Below are positions 55,561-64,000 of a stretch of DNA of 64,000 bases, one piece after another. The notes under the pieces are model-generated. The model was not told the DNA's origin, made no database searches, and saw only the letters and a program-made list of their open reading frames with translations. Each line of letters begins with the position of its first letter. Positions within the stretch are counted from its first letter, which is position 1. The DNA comes from Phragmites australis (Eukaryota; Streptophyta; Magnoliopsida; Poales; Poaceae). Both the position numbers and the translations under genes were made by a program. Location of the stretch: NCBI RefSeq assembly GCF_958298935.1, contig NC_084923.1, positions 9,116,501 to 9,180,500 on the forward strand. Reading direction: 5' to 3'.

Positions 55561-57420
55561 TTTTTTTTTTACATAAATAGATTGTACATATAGTTTTTTG
55601 CAAGGAGAAGGGAATATATTAATCGCAACCTGAAGAGATACAATCGTCACGAATTAGCCTAGTTGCAACATTTTCTTCTTGCCCTACCTAGGACCTAGAA
55701 GTACCATGGATACGGACATAATTAGCTAATTCATGGCTAACAATGTTCTGGCTACGATCTACTTTTTTTTTTATCACCAATACCCTTAGTCTGGTGAACA
55801 AATATCTCACCTCCCTAACCACATGGGCTAGGGCCGAACGGTCCTCCTCACGTGTTGTAGAAAGATGAACAACGGATTTGCAATCCATTTCCACCATAAT
55901 CAGCTTTGACCTGTATTGAAGCGCCAACTCAATGCCCTCATTGCAAGCAACCAGTTCAGCCTCCAACATATCATAACAACGTAGTATTGTTCTGCAAGAT
56001 GTGATAACTCCATTGCCAAAATTGTCCCATAGTACCATATCGATACCCGCCCTCCCATCCTGTAAGGAGAAGGATCCATCAATATATGTTTAGTTTGTGC
56101 CATTCCAGGGGTGCACGTGACCAACTTTTGATCACTTTGGGCACCTCCGTGTTGCTACGTTGCAGCTTCTGAATTTCCTCTAAGAAGACGCCACTAACTT
56201 GCTTGCCTCTTGCCATGTCCAGGATGTTGCTTGATTAATAATAATTATTGGACATAGCTCTCTAGGAAGCGCCAGGATGTTTTCACCGACGGTGTAGGCT
56301 TATGATGAACCACCTCGTTTCGTACATGCCAAACACGTCATAACAACATAAGTAGCATCATACGGCTTGTGCAAGGAATATTATCCAATAAAATTAACAA
56401 CCACTGCGTACCTGACATTTGAAGCTCCTCATCTGACGGCAAGCACCAAGCCTGCCTCGTAGCATTCCAAAGAGCTTTGGCATTTGGGCAGTGGCACAAT
56501 GCATGATAAGTATCTTCTTTTTCCATACCACAAACATCATCTAGTACTAGGCTACAACACCGTTTATTATCCTGAGTAGCCAAGCTGTTAGTAGCAACTT
56601 TCCACGCAAAGATGCAAACCTTTTGCGAAACAGGATAGTCCCACAAATGATTCCATAGAGGATTACTTCCATCTGGATGCAAGCTAGCAGCTTCACTCCC
56701 AGCATCCCACATCTAGAGAACCATGGCCAGTTGATATGCACTACGCACTGTGAAAATATCGCTCTTCTCAGGATGCCATGCAAACAGACCCTCTTCATTC
56801 CTCCCAACAATCTTGATCTTGACAATAGCTGCCACATCAATCGGCAAAAAAATTTGGTTCACCTTATCAATGTCCCAAACACCCAACTCATCTAAAAGGG
56901 CCGAAACTCACTTAATCCTATAGCTCCCCTATGGACTGATGACCCTATGTGAAGAGTCTCTTAGGATCCAAGGATCTCTCCAAATTTTGATCAAACTTCC
57001 ATTTTCCACACGCCAAATCAACCCTTGCTTTAGGAGTTCCAATCCGTATTCAATTGCATGCCATGTAGGTGAAGAATCCCTGTAAAAATTGTATCCCCCA
57101 AGTAGCCATTAGGATAGTAGCACGCCTTTAACACTCTCACACACAAGCTATACGGCTTCAGTATCAGCCTCCACGCTTGGCGTGCTAGCAGTGCTTGATT
57201 CAACAACTTCATATCTCTAAAACTCATCCCTCCTTTACACTTCAAATTAGTTAGCTTGCTCCAGCAAATCCTGTGATTTTTCCATCTCCCGTTCTCAACG
57301 CCCCACCAAAAATTCCGAGCCAGCTTTGTGAGATCTTCCAAAACTGACTCGGGAAGTTTGAATACATGTAGGATCTAGGATACTGACTAGAGGTGGGTGA
57401 ATAGGCGGTTTTAAAACTAA
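55561..57420 (-). mobile_element. LINE (L1-type) 3' fragment: RT tail, zinc-binding and RNase H
   Basis: On the minus strand, blocks in order: LTKLARNFWWGVENGRWKNH and LKCKGGMSFRDMKLLNQALL (57340-57180), typical of the region after plant L1 reverse transcriptase; the zf-RVT block NPLWNHLWDYPVSQKVCIFA (56660-56600) and KEDTYHALCHCPNAKALW (56510-56460); an RNase H block ELVACNEGIELALQYRSKLI (55960-55900). Stops and frameshifts split it. Ten T on the plus strand at 55561-55570 would be the poly(A) end. The 5' part (endonuclease and most of RT) is missing, as is usual for 5'-truncated LINEs. Confidence 0.82.
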
Positions 57421-58440
57421 TTGCTAAGCAATCAACCAAACTTGTGGAAATAAACTAAAGATCACTAGAGAAATATAAAAACAACTAAGAGTTGTGTCAA
57501 GGTTTGCAATCCTAAGGTGACATGCAATAATTTATATTATAGGAAGATAAATTGTATAAAGTAAATTGCATGAAAGTAAATAGCTCAAAGGATGACATAC
57601 AAAATTTATCTCGTGGTATCGGTGATTTATCGATCACCCCTTAATCCACGTTGAGGTAAGTTCAAGCTTCTAACCGCTTCTCTATCAAGTATCCAATTCT
57701 CACACGAGAAAGGGCTCACACCAAGCAACTTGATTTTAAGCCAGAATAGAATAAGAACTACTCAATACCTCGATTTCACTAGAGTAGCACTTTGCCTCTC
57801 CAGCAAGGCTGCTCAAAGCCTCTCACAATCACCGCCATGGCTTCTTCACAATCTTCAATGAAGGGCTCAACAGCGAACAACCTCCAATCCGTCTAAGAGG
57901 TGGCAACCTCCAAGAGTAACAAGTCGATGACGCTTGCTTGAAGGATCACTAGTGCTCCAATGCTCAAACTCTTCAAAGTTATGCACTAGATGCTCTCACA
58001 CTCTTAAAAATGCAACCACTAAGTCAAGAGAAGGAGAGGAGGAATTCAAGAGCTTAAATGAGTTGTAGTGAAGTGCTAGCTTTTTCCTTGTACTAGCCAA
58101 GCGACTATATATAGGCCACACTCCAAAATGTGACTATTTCTATTGATTTGACACTTCTGCGATACTAGCGATCAGACCGTAGGTCAACTGACGGTCAGAT
58201 CGCCAGCCGTTCGACTATAAAGTCATGATGATTGCTTCTGATACAGGCTGGCGGTCAAACCACCAACCCTCTCGGTCAGACCGTGACCAGGGAACAGAGT
58301 GTCAAAATTCTCTGTTCCCGAGCGATCAGATTAGCCATGCCTGGTGATTAGACCGCCAGCTAGAGCAAAGGGTCTGAAACCCTATGTTCCTTGACGGTCA
58401 GACCAAGCCGCGCCACGGTCAGGAAAAAAACCATATCCCA
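57421..58440 (-). mobile_element. SIRE/Copia-like noncoding repeat fragment
   Basis: It follows GAGGTGGGTGAATAGGCGG (57385), a phrase I associate with LTRs or leaders of grass SIRE-type Copia elements, then AT-rich DNA, a CTCAAAGCCTCTCACAATCA region, and several GGCGGTCA/GGTCAGACCG words (58165-58430). No coding sequence is seen and borders are not defined. The assignment rests on recalled sequence style. Confidence 0.4.
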
Positions 58441-60666
58441 ACCAAACACACCCTAACTATAGCGCAACATCAAATACCTACTCATCTATTTTGCAATCTA
58501 AAAATTCACCATAATGCTCGAATATCTAGTTTCGGCTTTGCTTGGCGACTCGGGGGGTAAACTATTCACTTCAGAGCATCGCAAAAATCACCTAAAACTT
58601 CTCTACATTTGGATAAAATTCACCTAAATTTTCTCTACATTTGGATGGAGTGGAGGGGGAAATCCCATCAAGGCAGCAATAATGTGGCTGACCTTTGGTG
58701 AATCACGGTGGCACACCACTTGCTGCCACGCCGTGGTGAAGTCGTGGGCGTGGTCCCTCACCATTTGTCCTGCTCCCACCCTACAGGCGAGCTCGTGTAC
58801 CATAGCGTCCTCCTCCACCCTGCCAGCTTTAAGCGTCGTGCCTCGACAACTTTTCGGTCTGAGTTCGAGGTCCCGTGACCCACAAAGGCCTGTTGTCGGT
58901 GTTCTTCTCCGGGAGAGAGTACTTATTGCCTCCGCATCCTGGTGGCCGCAATCGCCAATATCCAACATGGAGCATCCCTGGCCACGCTTGGAAGCCACTG
59001 GAGTGGTGGTTGATGTCGGTGGCCACCCCACGGCTGGGGCAGCAGGGTGGCATTTTCCATTGCCATCGCTAAACAAGCGAGGCCAAGTCATGACGTTAGG
59101 CTGATCTGGATTGTTGGTGAGATCTAACATCTGAAAATCACTCTTCTGTGTCCTTCATGGGCGACATGTGCACCGAGATGTGACTCATACGAGTTCCATC
59201 CCCGGTGGTGTGCTCAGTCACCGCTTGGCCGCAACACCAAAGGTTAACCTCGCTGGTGCCGGAACAGGCGGCAGAGGGAATTCCTCAGGCCTCCCGTCCG
59301 CTCCCATTCCTTGCTCCTAAGCTCTAACCACAGGACGACGTCATTGCCTCTGCTGTCTGCATTGTGCTCGGTCAAGCCCCGCTAACTCGTGGAAGTTGCC
59401 CTCGGAATCCTCCTCCATGTCCTCGAGTGCCTGCCCTCCAGCCTTCTCCCCATGACCCGACCACAACACGTTTGCTACAATCCGCTGCCGCAGCCGCGAC
59501 TGACAGCCAACTGAAGCAGGGGAGGATAGCGCCGCCGCACATCGCTGCTGAAGTAAATGCTGGGATGCTGCAGCAGCGTGGCCGATGGATTGGTTATTGG
59601 TGGAAGTTTGAGAGAGCACGAGCATCACAGTGAGCGGAAAGGCGAAGAAGATTGCTTGGTTTTACCGCTCTGTGTTAGCTAGAGGCAGATGCAGCACCAG
59701 CACCAATGGAGAAGGTAGCTGCACTTTTTCTCTGACCAAGGAAGAAGACAACCGAGTACAGATAAACACGAAGGAATAAGTCTATGGAATGATGTATATT
59801 TAAAATCCTGATCTATAATTTTTTTATAAATTGTTTACTTAACTGCTAACCTGGTTTCGTAGGTGGTTTCACCTGCTGGTGTCCATTGGTGCTGGTTTTG
59901 CCACACAAGCAGAAATGTGCACGAGACCGCATGTCAGTGGCCGTTAGGTCCAAAATACCTCCTGCGCTGCTTCGCCCCTCTCCTCTCCTCTAGTGCTCTT
60001 TCTCTCCGGTGAGGAAGAAGAGGGACCGCCACCGCCGCACCCGCCCTTGCACCGCCACGCCCACCGCTGGCAAGCCTAGACACGCACACAGGCGGCCGCG
60101 TCTTGTGCCGCACAACGGGGCACCTCCTTCACCCTCACTGCTCCCCTCCCTCGGCGCCGGAGTTGGTGAAGAGGGGGTCGGGGAGGTTAGATCTGGGAAG
60201 GAAAATGGCGGAAGGAGGAGGATAACTGGCGAGGAAGACCTCGGCGGTCCTTCTTTGGGCTCAACACAGCTGGGTGATGACGGAAACGGTGTCGGCGACG
60301 AATATGGGCAGCAACTGCACTGCTTAGGGAGAATGGAGCTCAGTGCGATGTGCTATGCGACGTAGAGCAAAGAGAGGAAATGAGGGGAGGGGTGAGCAAC
60401 TAGGAGGGGGGGAGAAGTTAGGCCGGTCGACGGGGAGCGGCAACGCATGAAGTGGTGCGAGCGAGGTGACGGTGAGGGCGTTGCGGGAGGGGAGAGGCGG
60501 GCGAGGACTGAGGGGGAGCGGTGAGGTTGAAGGAGGTGCCCCGCCACGCAGTGCAAGATCCATCACTCAGGTCACAACGTGTGATCCATCCATCGATAGT
60601 CATGGCACCAGCTTCACGCACTCCATCTCATTAACTTTGAACCTGTTGAGATCCTCTAAGCCTCGC
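58441..60666. other. Intergenic, GC-rich low-information DNA
   Basis: Many overlapping open frames occur on both strands because the DNA is GC-rich (58690-59640 and 60000-60560), but none shows a domain, consistent codon use or a splice framework. Direct repeats CCTAAA(A/T)..TTCTCTACATTTGGAT occur at 58591 and 58624. I annotate no gene here. Confidence 0.4.
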
Positions 60667-61231
60667 ATGGCAGTGTCCGCCTACCACGTCCGCTCTGTCA
60701 GCCTCCCGTGCCACTCTCACCCCATCCTCGCCCGCCTTCGACGCCACCACCAGCAGCAATGACCACCTCTTAGATGCCTTCCTCTGCCTCGCCGACATGC
60801 ACAAAAGCATCCAGGAGGCCGTCGTCGAGCTCAAGCAAGATGTCGCCGAGGCCCTGGCTGCCATCTGCCACCACGATGGTGCGCGCCTCGCCTCCGCGCT
60901 CAGGTCGCAGCGCAAGGCCGGGAAGGAGCTAGTCTAGCTCGCGGCCGCAGCCAGGGACGGCGCCAGCAGGGCCTCGTGCCTTGGCCTCGGAGGCAGCGCG
61001 GCGGAGATCGAGGTGGCAGGGTTGCTGGCCGAGGCCGCTGCGGCCACAGCATCCGCCTTTGCTATGTTGTTCAACATCATGGCAACCATGTCGGCATCAG
61101 CCTCCGCGGCGGTGTTCTCCTACAAGAGGACGGCAGCGCTGATGTGCCTGATCAAGAAGGTGTCCGAGGAAGAGAAGGAGAATGGTCAGGACAAAAACCA
61201 GCGACCTCAACGAGGCGAAAACCACTTGTGA
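60667..61231 (+). pseudogene. DUF241-type protein, broken
   Basis: Intronless relic of the plant DUF241 family (function unknown, BPS1-related in Arabidopsis annotation). It begins MAVSAYHVRSVSLPCHSHPI, typical of the family's AxHxRSxSLP start. The frame then shifts near 60745-60755 into SSNDHLLDAFLCLADMHKSI, QEAVVELKQDVAEALAAI and LRSQRKAGKELV, meets an in-frame TAG at about 60936, and continues open through AEIEVAGLLAEAAAATASA to VSEEEKENGQDKNQ and a stop at 61229-61231. The segment between the start and DHLLD is shorter than in family members, so a deletion is likely as well. Confidence 0.7.
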
Positions 61232-62643
61232 AACCAGGTTAGGGTTAAATAAACGGTTTTGCAAAATTTAAAATTCACAATATCTGATTTTGTAGCTTAT
61301 ATTTGAAATATAAACCAGTCCATAGTTCAGGTTATATAAACTTTTTGTCCTAAACACGAAAGAAGAAGGCTGAGAAACAAGAGACGTTGGATTGTTACAG
61401 TAGGACAGAATTTGCGAACGTCACGGCGTGACTTCCTTAAAGTCAGAGGATCTGCTTCGAAACAGCGAACGCAGAGAAGCTGGTGCCGGAAGCGAGCAAG
61501 AGCTCTTGCGATGGCGTGGGCTGCCGAGGCCGAGGAAGACCTGCGTTGCTTGAAGAAAATTTCCAGTGGATCGGGTCAGATTGGGGCTTGATTTTCCCCA
61601 CCCCGACTCGTCAAAACGCGCTCGTGGCCCAGGCCTACGCGCACCGGGATATCACCCGTCCACGCGTTGTGCAATTCAGACATTCCTGCCTCTCTCGTTT
61701 CGCTGCTGTTTGCCAACCGAAGCCGAGCGTAGCCCAGCCACGGCCCACCAACCCACCATCGTTCGCCGTTGCGGCGTCACCCGATCTCCCGCGCACGCGC
61801 ACTTGCTCTGTGAGTCTCGTGGCGCTTCTGTTCCTTCGTTTCGGGCGCTCGACGCGGCTGATCGTCGAGGCACAACACAATACCGCGGCGCCAGTACGTA
61901 CGTGCGTGCTGTCCCGATGCCACTTAACCCCGCCGCCCGTACTTCTGGTTCTTCGGCATGATGAACTTTTTTATTTTTATATTTAGAAAATCAAGAAATT
62001 GTAAAACTACACATCCGTTTGGAAAAAAAGGAAAATTGGTTCTGAAACAGGCTTTAGAAAACTAGCACCAAAATATCTTTGTACACTTTAATAGCACCGA
62101 AAATTCAAAATGTTCAGTTTTTAGCACTCTATCACCTTTTCCATCCAAGCCAAGTTATCTCTAACCAAAATATCCCTTCATTCATTCATTCATCAAGAAC
62201 AAAACTCTGCGCATATATAGACAGCTATATATCCACACCATAAATTGAACTGACATTTCAGTAGCACATAATAACCATTACGCGTCAGTTACAAATGATA
62301 AACAATCCAAAAGGAAAATAAGAATATGCCAACCATCCAAAAGGGAAGCAAGAACATAGAGCAACATCAATGCTCTTCTCTAATAATACATTATTAGCCT
62401 CCTGGTGCGACGTGTGCAACAATCATGCTCCTAGTTGTAGATCCTAGGATTGCACCTGGTGAGGCTTGTGCAGCAACCATACTCCTAGTTGTAGGTCTCG
62501 GGCTTCTTGAAGTAGTAGGACTCAAGCTTGCTACCAAATGTTTTTTTCTTTTTTGGTTTGCTGGTACAACAATATCAGGTGTATTAGAACAGCTTCCAAA
62601 CCCATTTTTGGATTTCCTCTTCCTACAAGTAGGAAAAATAAGT
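61232..62643. other. Intergenic, nothing firm
   Basis: 61480-61960 is GC-rich with frames in several phases and no domain. 61970-62400 is AT-rich. 62400-62640 contains two related copies of a CCTAG/GGTGAGGCTTGTGCAGCAAC-type phrase (about 62405-62440 and 62445-62490) and may already belong to the MULE that follows. Confidence 0.35.
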
Positions 62644-64000
62644 TCAAGTTAAAAAAAGCTTGTGTGAGAAAATAAGAAGTGATGTCATTTGAGTTCTTGG
62701 GGTTGCAGGAATTGATGGAGGAAGTTCCTCCTCTAATTTAGCCAGTGGGTTAGGACATCGCTTCTCAGTATGGCTAAATACATAGCAATTTTTGCATTGA
62801 TATGGGCCCCTTTTCCCTGGCTCTCCACTAGCCTTCTTTATGAGTTTTGGAGGTCTACATGCAGATATTTCAAGCTTTGGAGGTCTCAAGTGTCATGACT
62901 ATACCAGAGTCCACTCTTGGCCACTGAGTTTTGTAACATATAAGGTTGATCTCAAATGCATATGTCAAGATAAACTTCTCCACTGAATAGCACTCATGGA
63001 CATATAACTCTAACTTTGACTCCTCTCATTGACCCTATTAAAGCAATAGCATGTGTGCAATGTTTTCCACTTACCTCTCATTGTCCGCAAGCACATGTGT
63101 ATTTTTCAAGGTTCACTGCATTCATCTAAGCTTTATCATCCCTAGTAATTCTAGAGACCTCTGCCTTTCCTTCTCCTTTTCCTCCCCCGCTTTTAACGAT
63201 GGTGTAACGCATCCCTCTACTCTTCAAATGCAGCTCATGGATCACACTTGGCAAGATTATGTCTTTAAGTTTACTAGCTATTAGCTATCTCATAGCAATT
63301 TTATCCATGATCTTCTCCCTGATCTTGTCTACCAATCTACTAATGGCAGTTCCTTGAAATCCTTTATCCATGAGTTGAAACATTATGATATATTATTGTT
63401 GGCATAGTCCACCTTTCATGCCCTCGAGAATTTAGCTCAAGACCAAATACGGTTGTGGTGGGTATGTAGGTAAGGGATTCTAGCAGGCTCTACTACAACT
63501 ATATTTTCCAACATCATTTGATGCCTCATCGGTGTGCATTGCCCAAGCACATGGCCACATGTACTTCAACACATCCCCTCTGAACTTTGTCCTGAAATTG
63601 GCCATCAAGTGTCGAAAACACTCTTTGTGTTTAGTTGTATCACCAAAGACAGCGTTCACACCATAGTCTAGCCCCTTAAAAGCATCTATATGTATAACTA
63701 AACCAAGGGGTTTTCCAATTGCCCTTTTCAAGTGAGTCACGAAAAATTTCCAATTTGCATTTATCTCTTTACCAAAAACCCCATAGGCTATTGGATACAT
63801 CCAATTATGCCCATCAATTCTAGTTACTGAGGCTAATTGACTATTGTATTTTCAGTTATGTGTGTAGAATCAACCCCAAGGTACGTCCTACACCCACTTA
63901 GCCAACCATCAACACAACCTTCAATTGCCACAAACATTCTGAAAAAATAGAGTTTCCTGCATACTTGCTTGCAATCAATTTCAACAATGCTCCCTGAATT
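62644..64000 (-). mobile_element. MULE (MuDR-type) transposase remnant
   Basis: On the minus strand, running in from beyond the right edge: the MULE transposase core (YPIAYGVFGKEINANWKFF, 63795-63740; VIHIDAFKGLDYGVNAVF and KECFRHLMANFRTKF, 63690-63570); a SWIM-type zinc finger with an in-frame stop (CACGQ then SGKHCTHAIALI, about 63095-63045); the linker KFILTYAFEIN; and a CCHC-like knuckle CKNCYVFSHTEKRCPN (about 62800-62750). Frames change between blocks, so the transposase is not intact in the visible part. Terminal inverted repeats were not located. Confidence 0.82.

Noticed and set aside
58624..59130. Open frames on both strands at 58.6-59.6 kb
   Set aside because: No domain, no splice framework and inconsistent codon use; GC-driven.

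Overview
The window is a piece of a nuclear plant chromosome, almost certainly from a grass (Poaceae). Genes have GT-AG introns. Some coding regions (the PPR gene, the peroxidases, the first LIN37-like exon) are very GC-rich in the grass manner. The spaces between genes are AT-rich and full of grass-type transposons: Ty3/Gypsy Tat and Tekay-like sequence, SIRE-like Copia, LINE, CACTA, MULE, and Stowaway, Tourist and hAT MITEs. No bacterial-style operons occur. Species cannot be fixed from sequence alone.

Layout. 0-1.35 kb: frameshifted PTI1-like kinase, minus strand, running off the left edge. 3.5-6.4 kb: intact ubiquitin-ribosomal protein L40 fusion gene, minus, with a tandem duplication in its long intron. 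6.5-11.6 kb: MITEs and an LTR-like tract. 12.1-13.5 kb: broken class III peroxidase, plus. 14.0-18.2 kb: seven-exon LIN37-like gene (MuvB/DREAM-type subunit), minus. 19.6-23.7 kb: decayed Copia element and a lone CACTA end. 24.0-25.7 kb: intact class III peroxidase, minus. 27.9-29.2 kb: a second broken peroxidase, minus. 29.7-38.6 kb: decayed Tat-lineage Gypsy element split by a 2.9-kb solo LTR with a clean 5-bp target duplication. 40.4-43.2 kb: GID8-like LisH/CTLH gene, plus. 44.3-45.7 kb: decayed multi-exon gene of unrecognised family. 47.1-49.0 kb: intronless PPR-DYW RNA-editing gene, plus. 49.7-53.6 kb: NPF/PTR peptide-transporter-like gene, minus. 54.4-62.4 kb: MITE, LINE fragment, SIRE-like repeat and a broken DUF241-type gene. 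62.6-64 kb: MULE transposase remnant running off the right edge.

Genes that look functional are housekeeping or regulatory (UBQ-RPL40, LIN37-like, GID8-like, PPR-DYW, NPF, one peroxidase). They are not an operon and share no single pathway, although UBQ-L40 and GID8 both belong to the ubiquitin system. The three peroxidases form a local cluster in which one copy is intact and two are pseudogenes. I did not find a clearly new biological system. The most informative observations are the peroxidase lesions, the solo LTR whose removal restores the host reading frame, a putative MULE with a perfect hairpin inside each end, and a 21-bp micro-insertion between 8-bp direct repeats in an exon.
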